In this document: positions 47,580 through 59,683 of the stretch, piece after piece
How positions within the stretch are numbered: position 1 is the stretch's first letter
Layout of the letters: each line of letters opens with the position of its first letter
NCBI GenBank assembly: GCA_963978905.1
Contig: OZ022259.1
Coordinates: 30,233,994-30,297,993 of the forward strand
DNA length: 64,000 nucleotides
Source: Trichostrongylus colubriformis
Taxonomy: Eukaryota; Nematoda; Chromadorea; Rhabditida; Trichostrongylidae
Direction of reading: 5' to 3'
Notes under the pieces: generated by a model
Database searches by the model: none
What the model saw: only the letters and a program-made list of their open reading frames with translations
Told to the model about the DNA's origin: nothing
Translations under genes and position numbers: made by a program

Positions 47580-48412
47580 GAAAAAATTAGTATATTTAAA
47601 TTGTTTAGTGGTTCGTTTCGCCTCTAGTCATAAGAACCAGTTGTTTTCCATAACCTCCGAGGCTCATCGGTGAGTTGGGGTGATGGAAAACTAAGGTATA
47701 ATTTTAAAAAAGGTTAAAAAGGTGATAAATCGTCGATTAAAAATGAATACTAAACATATTAATTATATAAAACTAAACAAATAAAGTTAAAACAATTTTA
47801 GATTGAATTTATTAGAAGACTGAGAGTACTAGAGAGATGAAAAAAGACTAGAATGTAGTGACTAGAAAAATGAAAGAATGGAAATTGGAGGAAAAATGAT
47901 AGTCAATATAAGAGGACTAGACTAAAAATTGAAACTATACTAATATCAGAAAAATAAAACGACTAGAGGTAACAGAAATTGTAGAAAAGGAAAAACAACA
48001 ATTGAAAGTTGAGAAGGATTAGAGTGTAATTGTTAGAAGAAGGAGAAGATATGTAGACCAGAAGTGTGAGGAAGAAGTAAGAAAAATTAGCAAAGAAAAT
48101 GTGAAATCAAGTAAGAGAAAGAATGAAACTGTAATCTGCAAACTGGAGAGCAATCACAAGAAGAATACAGGAATATCAAGTCAAATATAATGAGAGTGCA
48201 TAGGTACCATTCAAAAGTGAGAAAATCTTATGCCTGATACTAAGGTACGCAGCGAAAATATACCGTCTGCTAGCTTTTATGCTATGTGCAATCTTATATC
48301 AAAATAGTGGAAGTTGAGAACTAGTGCATATGAAGTCTAGAGGAAGGAGGAATGAGGTATATCGATCAGTTTATCTGGACTGCTACTTTTCGCGTACCTT
48401 GTTGACAAAATT
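47580..48412. other. AT-rich, purine-biased stretch without genes
   Basis: Roughly 830 bp with many gaaaa/agaaa runs on the + strand and no open frame of note. It lies downstream (in minus-strand sense) of the Penelope-like RT relic and may be its decayed 3' region. Confidence 0.4.
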
Positions 48413-49515
48413 CTAGGTATTTCTAAAATTACCCATGAAATTGAACTTGCAAGCGATGAATTTATTTTTATAAATACATCTTAGAATATTTGTAGTAATA
48501 AAATTTCTTTTGTATCCTTTATGTAGTAGAGTGTCAATCATATCTGTTAGCTTACTAATAAAAGCTTCTATTAAGGTACATGTAAAGGCTATCCTAAGTG
48601 TTTCAGTATAAATAACAGAAGCATTGTTGTTATTGGAGATGTTAGTATCACTATGAGGGAATCGGATGACCTTGAAATCAAAATCGTCAGTTTTGTTGTA
48701 GAGTTTGGTGTTTATTCTCATAGACTTCGAATAGGTATCTTTCAATATCTTCTTCAGTTTGATTATGTAATATTATCAAATCATCCATATATCTGAATGG
48801 AATGAACAGTTTATTTTCATTGAATTTACAGAATTTTGCAAATTTGTATTCCATGTATGATAGGGTTAGATCCGCCAGTAATGGGCTGAAGTTACCACCT
48901 TGCGGAGCCCCTTTTATCTGCTTGAACAAATAGTTCCCAAAATAGCAAAAGCTATTTTTCAATAAATAATCTATGAGGTATAATAAATCCGATATACTGT
49001 AGTATCTGTATTTATTTATACAATCTTTGCCATCTGTATGGAATACTTTATATCCGTTGGAAGCTACTAGTGATCTTTTAGAGTTTTTGAAACATATGTT
49101 CAAAATTTCTTTGATGTTCTTGATAAATAGGTTATGTTCCAAATTTGTGAGCATGTCCGTAATCCGCAGTATAAATTCTGAGATTTTTGTATAAAAGATT
49201 ATTAAGTTTATGACTTATGTTAATGTTATCTATAGACCAGTAGGTTTTCATGGCTTTATTCCGATTTTGTATCACTGCAGTGTAGTTAATAAAATGTTTC
49301 TCGAAATACCCAAAGATGGTATGAAGTTTTTTGGCCAGAGGTTTCACGGTACTATTGTAAGCTCCTGTAATGAATCTAAACTTGATCGGCTTTTTGTGCA
49401 GTTTGGGAAGAGCGTAAATAATTGGGAGATCCGCGTTATCATCATTACTGAGCTTATTGTTGATGTTAAAGGATTTGTGTCTGGATACCCAATAATCTCT
49501 ATGTCCTTGAGGCAT
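48413..49515 (-). pseudogene. Penelope-like reverse transcriptase relic
   Basis: Three overlapping minus-strand frames. 49132-49515: IIYALPKLHKKPIKFRFITG and STVKPLAKKLHTIF. 48687-49154: GNYLFKQIKGAPQGGNFSPL and FIPFRYMDDLIILHNQ (YMDD active site). 48413-48745: RINTKLYNKTDDFDFKVIRF and TDMIDTLLHKGYKRNFI. 'PK-HK-P---RFI' followed by G-PQG and RYMDD order fits Penelope-like elements and their relatives better than LINEs. Two frameshifts. No GIY-YIG endonuclease is recognised. Confidence 0.65.
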
Positions 49516-49524
49516 CGTACTTTA

Positions 49525-49830
49525 TATAATCGGCTAAGTGTGTCTGTTGGTGTGCATGTTTGTATGTATGTGAGTATGTTTGTATGTAAGTATGTAAGTA
49601 CGTCTGTCCGTCCGCAAATGAATGATTGTGATAAGGGAATGATAGAGCAAAGGAACCGCTTTGGGTAGGGAGAAACCTATGGGTGTTTAAGTATCATTGT
49701 AAGGCTATGTTATCATTGTAATAGCACCTCCTACTTATATAAACACCTATTTCGTACCCTCTCGTCATTCTGCAGTGTGCTAACGTCGCAGTAGGTGTCG
49801 GCACACTGGAATGGCATGCAGGTATGTTTA
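49525..49830 (+). repeat. Family A' repeat unit
   Basis: Begins actttatataatcggctaag, then tgtatgtaag-type simple sequence, 'gaatgattgtgataagggaa' and 'gtaggtgtcggcacactgga'. The opening motif is the inversion of family A ends (52140-52160). Confidence 0.65.
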
Positions 49831-50039
49831 GGTATAGGAGGGAGAGTACCATTTGGATTAGGCCGAGCAGGGGGTGGGTAATTGAGTAAATGAAAACTGT
49901 TTCAAGTTTTAGGAGATTATTGCCTGCTTAGTGAGCTATCATAAAGTGAGTAGAGGGCCTTAGGCGATGGTCGACCTCATAAGGGGGTACAATCTCTGAT
50001 TTCTGTGACTAATGGGTGGCACCAGTGGATTTGCGGATA

Positions 50040-50640
50040 AGTGTGAATTTAACAATGTTCCTACTATAGATAATCCGTTTGCCTATGTGGGTGTCCGTCC
50101 GATTGTCACGATACTCATATCCGCGTCGCACCGATAGCGGGACCCTGAATTTTACAAGTGATGTAAGGGGTGGTATAGGGACCTTGCGGTGGTGGACCGA
50201 AAGAGATAGCAGCTGATAAGGGCTAATAAGGTTTTTCCGGAGGCGAATGTTATCAAAGTCGCTTCGCCTTTCGCGTTGACCCTAGAGCAATCCTGACCCT
50301 CCTAGGTATTGTGCTGAGGTGGGACGGGAACATTAATGATGGGTGACCCGCATTGATAACGGTTGATAAGATTCGATAAGGAGCGTAAAAATGCTAGAGT
50401 CGTCGAATCCGTTTCGTTTTCGCATTGATCCTGGAGCGTTCATACTCACAGGTATTGTGCGGTGCTGGACGGGAACATTAATGTAGGGTGACTCGCATTG
50501 ATAACGATCCATAAAATTCGATAAAGAGCGTCAGAAGGCCAATGTCACGAAATCCGTTTCCTCTCTCAACAAGAAGTGGAGTGTCCAAACACATAGTCGC
50601 TGTGGGGGGGGGGGAACAATGTTATACAATAATCCTTACC
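50040..50640 (-). repeat. Family A repeat, inverted copy
   Basis: Contains 'gataaggagcgtaaaaatgc', 'gtgatgtaaggggtggtata' and three ~140-bp units in reverse orientation; ends at a G-run (50605-50615). Confidence 0.75.
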
Positions 50641-51539
50641 AAATCACATTGCTGAGCAGCTCCTATTAACATTATCGTATAGATACCAGTCGGATCGCAG
50701 AGCCGCAGTCGTCCGCCTCTTCTTCTCAGGGGACGGCTTCGCCAGCCCTTCCAGATTTCATTTTTCTAACTCACTCCTTACATGTAGAGCGTCAGTGGTT
50801 ATTACTCTACTCCAGTGCCCGCTCTTTGAGGTTGCAGTACCAGCTCCGCCAAATCTATATGGGTTTGCTCCCATGTCGATCGACACGTGAGGCCTAATGT
50901 TTAGACTTGAAATTCCTTTGCGGAGTCATGCCGGCCGTGGACCATGTGCGCTGCGGAAAAGCAGGCATAACTGAAACTTTATGCATATCCCAATTCTTTC
51001 GCCTTGAACGGTCTTCCGTTTCCTTCTCCGATGTCATGCAGAAAGCTACTATCACTGCGGCCTTTAAAGAACAGCGAGGAGTTGTTTCTTGAGGATGCTA
51101 GGAGAATGAGACAGTGCATGTCAAATTAATTTTTGATAAAATGATGCCCACATATGCCAAGATGATACTAGGTGTATCTTTGATCTGACGTATGGCCATA
51201 TTGTGTTCTCTTTCGCTACCTATTGATTGGATAGAGCGAAGTTTTTGCAGGAGGTATGCGATTCCCATCCTGCTCAGTGTGCGCCATGCATTTTCCACAT
51301 ATCACCTTGAAATGATTATCACCGAGCGCTCATTGTAACTATCCATATCAGTAATAACCGCTGACCTATGTAAAGAGTGTGCAAATGCATTCAAAGAAAT
51401 GGGAGCTCGGCGAAGCCGGGCTCTCTCAAGAAGGAAGAGCACCCGGCGGCAGCTGAGCGATCCGACTGGTAGTAATAATAAGCGATGTACCGGATTTGAT
51501 CTCTTGCGTCACCATTAAGGTCCGTATACTGCAATATCT

Positions 51540-52165
51540 GTGAGCGTGAACATTCCAGTGGTAGCCAAAAAAGCGAAGCAAATTTGGTGACATTTGCCTT
51601 GCGAGGCTCCTTATCAGCCCTTATAAACCCTTATCATCCGTTATCATTTTGGATTACCCACCACTGATGTGCCCGTCCCACGCCCTAAAACACCTCTGAG
51701 TGCCGGTGCTCTAGAATCAACCCGAATTGATGTGCCCCTCCCACCACTCAAAACACTTATGAGTGTCGCTGCTCTAGGATCAAGCCGAAAGGCGAAACGG
51801 ATTTGGCGACATTTGCCTCCGAGGCTCGTCATCACCTCTTATCAACCGTCATCAATTTGGATCATCCACCATTGATGTGCCCGTCCCAACCCCTAAAACA
51901 CCTATGAGTGTCGGCGCTCTAGGATCGATACGATGGTAAAACAAATTTGGCGACATTTGCCCTCCGGGGCTCCTTATCAGCTCTTATCAGCTGCTATTCC
52001 TTTCGGTCCACCACCGTTGAGATCAACTTACCACTCCCTATATCATATCTAAAATTCAGGATCCCATCTTTGTTGCGACGCGAGATATGAATTTCCGGTC
52101 AAACATACACACACGCACACACACCGACAGACACTTTCAGCCGATTATATAAAGTAGGATTTGGG
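51540..52165 (+). repeat. Family A repeat copy
   Basis: Three ~140-bp units with 'gagtgtcggcgctctaggat' and 'aggcgaaacggatttggcga', then (AC)n and the end motif gccgattatataaagtagga. Confidence 0.75.
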
Positions 52166-53064
52166 CTCAATGAGAAGAAATCACTGAATATGCAAGTCGA
52201 GGTGTTGAGTAGCTTTACATTGAAGGAAAATGGAAGGAATCGGTCGAAACCCGGGAGGGAAGAACATTTTCCACCGTTGATTCCAAACTCCTGTTACTAG
52301 GAGCCGAGTATTTCAAAAAAAGGGGCAATCGGCCGAAAGGATGCTTGCACCACAACTCAGGGCGCGCTTTTCAAAGGAAATCCTACCGTAGTCTTTTGAA
52401 ATCTCTAGTTTGCACCTATTTTACTTTTTCTTTTCACTCACTTTAGGGCTTTCCTATTACCTACATATTGTTGTCTTCGCCACAGAGATATGAGGACGCT
52501 CCATTCACAGAAGCCCGTCAAGCAGAATATATTGTTCATACATAACAGCAAATAGCTGACTAGTGTTCTGTTCAGATCTCTCACCTCAAGTTTATGCGTG
52601 ACGTCCACAATTCTGTTTTTCGTGCTACTGTGATAGTGATAAAAATCTCAAAGCATTCACTTCCATCCTGTACAGTCTCATTTATTAGCTGTAGCTGCCA
52701 GGGCTTCAACATTTCATGGAGGATGCGGGAAAGATGTAAGTTCTGCTGATAGAATTAGAAAAATGTTCCGAAGAGAAACACCGAAGTGATAGCCCTCGAT
52801 GAAAGTAAGAACTCGTCGGTTGTTGGAAGGCCGGGTCTATGTGGGAGGGGGGAGGGGGAGTGACGCGACTTCACGTGTAGGAACATGACAAACATGGCCA
52901 AGAGGATGTGAGATTTAACAAAAAGCTGGAAGGGGAAGGAAACTGGGGATGAGCGAACCATTTTGGTGGTGTCGCAAAGAGGGGTGGAGGGGGGGAGGGC
53001 ATTCCATCATGGTCATTATTTTTAATTGAGCTGAGAAGGAAAAAGGAACCCCTTCTCTTCTCCA
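52166..53064. other. Interval without recognised genes
   Basis: Short open frames only. Contains G-rich patches (52850-52865, 52980-53000). No motif on either strand. Confidence 0.35.
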
Positions 53065-53705
53065 CCGAAGCCTAGGCAAAAATACACTCCTAAGTGTGCA
53101 GATTGGCCCTTCGAGGTTCCTTCGATGTGTAGCTTCTATGAGATACCCCCCATTGCGATGTGATTGCGCCACGTCGAAGCTTATCCTCCGAAATGGTAAG
53201 AGGGCAAATGTGTGGGAGGAAGACCTGCCGCCATGTGGGAGCTCGCGTTGCGGGTGGTTGTCATTGGGCGCAGACTTTCTATCGTTTCGCCGCACTGCCT
53301 GCGTAACCACGTGAGAGAGACCATGTGACCAGTGCCCGCCGGGTGTACTACGCATGATTGGTAGGGGAGCCAACGTTGAGCTCATAAGGTTCTGGATTGA
53401 ATGGAAGAGGGCTATGCGAGAAAGGTGAAGAAATGGACATGCGACGGTTGTTTCTGCGACTGCTGTTCCTGATCGCAGATTTCATGGCATTTGGGGTTAT
53501 TAACGGTGATACAATTGTGCTTTAACGGCGACTATGGGCATTATTTTTACCTAGGCCTAAAGAAAGAAAGGACTCTTATTTCCTTCCTTGGAGCTCAGGC
53601 AAAAGTATACGTCTGAGTGTGCAGATTGACCCCTCAAGGATCTCTCCAGGATGCGTAGATAAGCAGCATTTTATAAGATGCCCCTCCATTGCGATAGCAC
53701 CTTTC
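53065..53705 (+). repeat. Two related ~115-bp units and a MULE-related segment
   Basis: 'aggcaaaaatacactcctaa' (53070) and 'aggcaaaagtatacgtctga' (53592) begin similar units that both contain 'gtgtgcagattg' and 'ccattgcgat'. 53345-53390 ('gtactacgcatgattggtag', 'ccaacgttgagctcat') is an inverted match to 23872-23925 inside the MULE-like element. Probably decayed relatives of that family. Confidence 0.45.
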
Positions 53706-54488
53706 ATACTTCACAATATTTGATGATGACAATTTTCCCATTGTGTCAGTATGGGCGCTTTGCCCGTACTGACACATATAATAATTCAGGCGTGAGTCGT
53801 CCCTCGCTAGTGGAATCTCGGGTCTGTAAAACAGAGGAGAAGGTCGAAGTGTTAGGCCGATAGAGGCTACACCTTCAACCTCGTATTGGCATTTTCATTA
53901 GTCGTTTTTTGCCATCCGTTGAAGATCTACAAACAAGCTAACGCGCCCCACGGCGAAGGCCGCGACGCGTGACCTCATTTGCTGTAGGAAGGAAGTCGTG
54001 GAAGCGTCCTTGGCACGTTTTTATGGGTGTGGAGGCTTGCGATTATATCGCACGTTTCTGCGTGTCTTCAGCGTCAAGACACGTTTCTTCCTGACCCACC
54101 TCGAGGCGGAATATCCATCATTTTTAGGGTTGTCTGCTTCTGAACCTAGCATGGCAGATAGTGATGGTCGAGTGGAATCGAACATGGAACAAAGCGGTCC
54201 GAACTACTCAGTGGTGAATGAAGCCGATGGACTTTTCAAATATTGGGTCGAACAAAGAGCTTTCGCTGTTTTGCACACTGACTAGTTCCTGGGTTTTCCG
54301 TCTAGTATCTGCCGTAATGTATTCAGATGATTACTTACAAGCGAAGGATCCCAGATCGAAGTGGCCATTTGTAACGAGAAATATATCATCAGACGCGTTT
54401 CTGAATTCTGATCTCAAATCAGTTTTCAAGATCTGCAAAGCGATTCTCTAAATGGAGTTATGGAGGTTTTTCTGAAGAGATAATACTA

Positions 54489-55753
54489 TTAGGTTGTCCG
54501 GAAAGTAATGAGACAAATGCAGTAGTGAGATTCAACAGTAAGTATCTTTGGACGTCAAAATCGTGAAAGGACAAAACTCTGGAATTTAGTGTTTCAATAC
54601 CCGTACATGTACACCATGGGCATATGGTCTATACTGCCTTCATCTTTCACAAACGTGCCAGAGATGGATGAGAAAAAAACGCTATATCGGGCAGCTTTCC
54701 TTCTACACTACAGTTCCAGCAAATCTGCGGATGAGGCCCATCGGCTTTTGCTGGAAGAAATGAAGGATCAAGCAGCTTCTCGAGCGCTCAGATGGTACGG
54801 AGACGAAGGAAAGAAATGCCTTGAAGACTGTGGTCGTTCAGGACGTCCACCGACGAAAGAAGCAGCGCATACTTGCTATCTGTGAGGAACGACCTGACAT
54901 TACAGTGCGCGAGCTTGCGGCCTCCTCGGGTGCTCCTGAATCCACGTTACACGATGTTCTTCGTGCGTCAGGTAAAGTGGCAAAGTTGCCTCGAGTTCTT
55001 TCATGCTCTCAGCGCTCGCGACAAGAAGAAGCGTGTTGAAGTGTGCACTTCTCTGCTCAGCCGTCATCACACGCTTCCCTGGCTCGATTCCATCGTTACC
55101 ATGGATGAGAAGCATTGTGTCTACGATAACACGGTGCGCCAAAAACATTGCGTCAACTTGGACGAACTCCCGAAACCGCAGCCGAAACACCCCTATCATG
55201 ACAAGAAGGAGTTACTCTCATTTTGGTGGAATATTAACGGCCCGGTATTTTAGGAGCTAGTTCCAACTGGGTCCATGGTCGACTCTGAAAGATTTCATCA
55301 TGCTGTTATGTTTCATTCATCTGGAAAAAGTAGCTGAAATTCTGCGAAGTCGTCGTCGTGGGAGAGGCAGAATCCTACTCCTCATGGATAACGCCAGGCC
55401 ACACACGTCGAAAAGGACCCAGAGTAAGCTAAAAGAGCTGGAGTTCGAACTCGTACCCCATCCACCGTACTCGCCAGATCTCGCCCCAACACTTCCTCAT
55501 ATTTCGTTCTCTTCAATCTTCTTTTGCTGGATAAAAATTCACCAATCGGGAGGACGTCGAAATAGCTGTCAACAAATTCTTGAAGTCGAAGTCTCGGCAG
55601 TTCTTTGCTAGTGGAATCAGATCTCTACCGCAAAGGTGGCAATATGTGAAGGAACACAATGGCGAATATTTTGTTAAATGATATTGATTTGTAAGAAAGT
55701 ACTGACGAGTCACTGTACTACGGCATTTGTCTCATTACTTTTCGGACAACCTA
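54489..55753 (+). mobile_element. Mariner element, full length but decayed
   Basis: 1265 bp with inverted ends TTAGGTTGTCCGGAAAGTAA and TAGGTTGTCCGAAAAGTAA, flanked by TA (54487-54488, 55754-55755). This is the typical length for mariner, with an interior transposase gene. Both ends match over about 30 bp, so it was probably mobile fairly recently. Confidence 0.88.
54660..55680 (+). pseudogene. Mariner transposase, several frameshifts
   Basis: Frame 1: EMDEKKTLYRAAFLLHYSSS, SRALRWYGDEG, CLEDCGRSGRPP. Then ICEERPDITVRELAASSGAP and STLHDVLRASGKV (second helix-turn-helix). Then VEVCTSLLSRHH, VTMDEKHCVYDN (first catalytic Asp), KHPYHDKKELLSFWW. Then ILLLMDNARPHTSKRT (second Asp) and [10 protein letters not shown] (third Asp, DD34D-type spacing). 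The end is in yet another frame (55540-55680). At least four frameshifts, so no functional transposase, although all three catalytic Asp remain. Confidence 0.88.
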
Positions 55754-56768
55754 TATTACACGGTAAGTTCAAGAGCCCATAGCGCGCGAGCCAGTCCTTC
55801 TTCTGCAAAACTAGTGTAATTTTCGTGTTTAGGGGTCAAATTACCCCAAGGGACAAGTTTTTAGCCAATTCGAGAATTTGACCAAATATCGGAAAAATTC
55901 ACGGGCTATTATTGGGTGGCAACATATTCGCCGCCAAGGAAATACTCTTATTCAACTCTTGTTACGTACGTTTAGTGCTGGGCAAGTGTAATAGGTATGC
56001 GTAGGGTATTTTGTTCAGGTTGCAGGAATTTTTGTAGAAGAAATTCAAAAACTACCAATTTATCCCCTGGCCACCCCAACTTTCCGAAGTTGTACCAAAA
56101 ACTCGATTCGGCTGAAAAATTGCTTAGAGGAGTATCTCGACCCCCTGAGCGCGAATATCGTAATTGTTTTACGCGACAACGCCTGATTCGTGCTTTACGA
56201 GAGTCTGCATATAAATAAGCTGGATGACGGAGTTTCATGCAATCCTGAAGACAGGGATAGTAAACCAACCCAAGCATAATTTGGAACCTTCGAATGCATG
56301 CAGATCATCATAAAAGTGCTTCTCAAGCACAAGGGAAGAAATTTCATGAAAGGCAAAAAAGTGCCACTCACAAGAGCGATCCAGGATCTACCGATTGCGA
56401 GACTGAACGCTTACCTCCATGCCATCTGTGCCACACCACAACCATGGATGCCCTCGCTTTTACCGCCACAGTGATGAAAACCACGTTCCAACGTGTAGCC
56501 GTTCATTCGAAAAAACCTCCATAGCTCCATTCAGAGAATCGCTTTGCAGATTTTGAAAGCTGATTTGAGATCAGCATTCAGCAACGCGTCTGATGATATA
56601 TGTCTCGTTACAAATGGCCACTTCGACCTGGGATACTTCCCTTGTTAGAGGCTGTTCTGTAGAGGACAGTTTGCTCTTTCGTTTGTATACAAAGTACACA
56701 AATCCTCAGCGAGTTCTAAAAAATAGACGCCATTATGGTATTTACTTGAGACCACAAAACCACCATTT

Positions 56769-57349
56769 CTAGCTATTCATACTAGATACCTCGGGAGTTT
56801 TGGATGTATAAGCTCGAAATATGAAGACTAAGATGTTGATCATCAAAGGACAGCGACGCAGTAGCCTTGATAATTCACGTCTAAGACGGCAATGGTCCAA
56901 ACTTATGCATCTTTTAGACGGCTGACCTACGCAGTAAATGGCCATGCAATAACAAACAGGATGCCATTGCCAGACCCTCACCTGTAATTTGAGCAAAATG
57001 GACTTAAAGTTTTCATTCATTGCGCTGAAGTGCCTGCCCGCAAGAAAAAGTCGACAAGGAGCCGTGATTAGGTCCGCATGAATCGACAGACTAACATAAT
57101 GGTGCACAAAACCATGGATTCTTTTCTTCAGCCTCTCCACCGAAGGTCCTAGAAAGATTTTGGCCACTCTTTGATTGTATATCGCGGAAGCAGCCCATTA
57201 CAGATTCCACGAACTATTTCGCTACCTAGCAGTGGAACACTTCCACGAAACTTGATAAAAATTTGGAGGGTTTGCTCTATTTCAGTAAACAGGCAAGACC
57301 CGACTACATTGTGCGGTGGCACAATCAATAAATCTAATGGGCTACACAT
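56769..57349 (-). other. Unassigned minus-strand open frames
   Basis: 57149-57349 (FTEIEQTLQIFIKFRGSVPL) and 56769-57167 (SVERLKKRIHGFVHHYVSLS) overlap in different frames and have protein-like composition. A possible acceptor 'aaatctttctag' lies at the junction. No family recognised; could be a host-gene relic or transposon coding remnant. Confidence 0.22.
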
Positions 57350-57819
57350 AAACTATACAACTCCAGGTGCTGATGGCTGCTCCATTTTTGTGAAACTGAC
57401 ATAATACAAGACGGACTGATACCTTTTCCGCTCTTCAAAATGGTTCTTAAGAGGGAAGGTTTTTGACTTCCCATGGAACTCTGAGATGGGACCTAGGTCA
57501 TTCGGTAAGGTCTCGAATGCTGTTCACATCTATGAAAATTGGAATTGCAAAATGCCGTTCCGAAGCGGGTGAGGAGCTCAAAGTTTGCTTGCTATGATTG
57601 ACCATACCTTCATCGTTAAGTGAAGTGTTTCACTCCATTGAAAATGCAGTGGGAAGGAAAATTTTCGTGGCACTGAAAATAAGACGACTACACCCGTAAA
57701 TTGATGAAGAAACGAGCTGATGACTCTTCTGAACCTATCACATGACTGCAGTATTATGCACTGTGAAGTGAGTAATACCGAACTTCACCGCAGTCATAGG
57801 AAGGCCGCGCTATTTAGGC

Positions 57820-57985
57820 CACGTTCATACTTTGCGCGGCAGGGTATGCTGCGTTCACAGGCAGCGAGGCAGAGTGACATAGGGGAGGTGCAGAAACGGG
57901 ATAGTGTGGCACGGGCGGTGACGCAGAGAAGAGCAGCAACGCCCAGCCGCCGTCACTGCAAGGTACGAACGCGGCCTCAAGGTTA
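57820..57985 (+). repeat. Family G dispersed repeat, copy 2
   Basis: Matches 13750-13905 in the same block order (acgttcatac, gcgttcacaggcag, aggtgcagaaacg). GC-richer than its surroundings. Confidence 0.5.
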
Positions 57986-57989
57986 GATC

Positions 57990-59568
57990 AGGATGAGTCA
58001 ACCATTTCTGCTCCACCCCAGGGATTTCCATCGAGGCGGTAGGGAGAGTGTTCCCATGGCAGCGGCAAGTCGGTAAAGTACAAGTACACCTAGGAAGCCT
58101 GGAGGCCTCAACAGAGTCTCTCAGTATTATCTAATCTCTACAGTTGCCTGCTTGATAGAGGCGTTAGGAGCCGAATGCTTGCCTATGAAGCCCAAAATAT
58201 TCTTGCTTTTTCTACACGAAGAGAAGAAAAAGAAGCGAGGAGAATGACAGACTGACTCACTGACCGCCTCTTTTACAGGCTTTAGTGAAACAACTTGCCG
58301 TTACATGCCAAATACCAGTAAGAGAGCAAACATGCTAATAACCACAGGACCATTCTGGGGATCGCAAAGATACACGGATATTGCATAGATATAGACTAAA
58401 AAACAAAAGCACAAAACAATGACAACACTAAATTTAGAACTGCCAAACTTTCACAATATTTGGTATTTGTTGCAAAATCCTGTCAAGTGTACTGGTTTTT
58501 TGGAACTTGCAGTGAACTATTCCCATGACAAACGACCAAAAGTTGACCGGATTCCTCTTGGAATGTGATGCCTTTCTAAGCTCCATCCAGAAGGGTCGGT
58601 TTAGTCTACCGGATTGGTGATCCCGTCCTCATTACGGTGTGATATTTGAGCCTCACATCATGCCAGTTTTCTTTTTGAAAGCAGTTCGTTCCTTTCGCCA
58701 TGAAGAAAAAAATCTACACAGTTCCATGTGCACCATGATGCACTATTAGGCTATCGGTTCATGAGGAGCGATCTGCGGGTGCTTTCTTGTTACCAAATAC
58801 GATCAAAGGTTCGTGTGTCCTTGTAGGGATCCTAAAATTCTTTGCTCAACCTATAGCTGAGAGTTCGGGATAGGCTTATTGCATGCTTCCGGCTGGCTGT
58901 CTAATTTGTGGTTCGATCATCCAACGATTGCATCATTTGAATGTGAAACAACCGGAAACAGCAGCCAAAAACACGTGCTGCTTTCTTTCAAACGTTATCA
59001 CTTCAAAACCCTAGATATGTATAGGTAGTATGAAGTCATTGCCTTCTATCCCCCATCTCCCATGACGGGGCGGTGCTCAATGCCGTGTGTCAGAACTTTA
59101 TGAGATACAGTTCGAGAACCCACGGGTGCAAATTCGAGAGCAGCTAGGATTGTAAGCTTCTTACTTTTGATATAACACTCAGGGCATCCGAATAAAAGCG
59201 TAGTAGACATACGCTAGATCGAGAGAGTACGTAGCTTCAAAGAGAACTTCACATCTGAACGAAGAAGAAGTTATGCAAACTGAAGTGTAAATTTCTGCTC
59301 CTCTGGTGCACCGCCATTTCGAATGTAAATTATCAATGTTCAAAATGGCGTGAATGTTTTGTTTTATCTAGTATAGACGATGAAGTGCACAGAATACATT
59401 GTGTAACTGTCTCAAACCAAGCAGCTCATATTCTAGGATCTGCAGTCGCCGGCTGTGGATAGCAGCTCACAGACGGATTCAACGCAAAGCTCAAAAGTTT
59501 GTTCTTTTGTAATCAAAACATAAAAGGCAGAAAAGAATTAGGCTTTCTAAAACGCTTTCCACTTCTAG
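57990..59568. other. Upstream region of ABCG gene 2, nothing recognised
   Basis: No repeat family or coding motif identified. The promoter and first exon of gene 2 would be expected here or further left. Confidence 0.35.
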
Positions 59569-59683
59569 GACGGGAAGAGATTGCTGTGGCGTGAAATCTA
59601 CGCAGAACTCATTCCAAAAAAGCCGTTGTTCTCATTTGGGTGGCGGCGTTATACTACCAGAGCAAAGCTGATACTGAACCAAG
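59569..59683 (+). CDS. ABCG gene 2 exon: start of the nucleotide-binding domain
   Basis: 115 nt, phase 0 in, phase 1 out. WREIYAELIP aligns to [10 protein letters not shown] of gene 1. Here the donor is a normal GT, unlike the GC donor at the same boundary in gene 1. Confidence 0.82.

Larger units (their letters stand above)
54325..56645. repeat. Inverted ~130-155-bp arms flanking a mariner
   Basis: 54340-54480 ('gaagtggccatttgtaacga', 'gcgattctctaaatggagtt') is inverted at 56512-56640 ('ctccattcagagaatcgctt', 'cgttacaaatggccacttc'). The mariner at 54489-55753 begins 8 bp inside the left arm's inner edge. The rest of the spacer (55760-56510) has no recognised gene. Confidence 0.68.
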
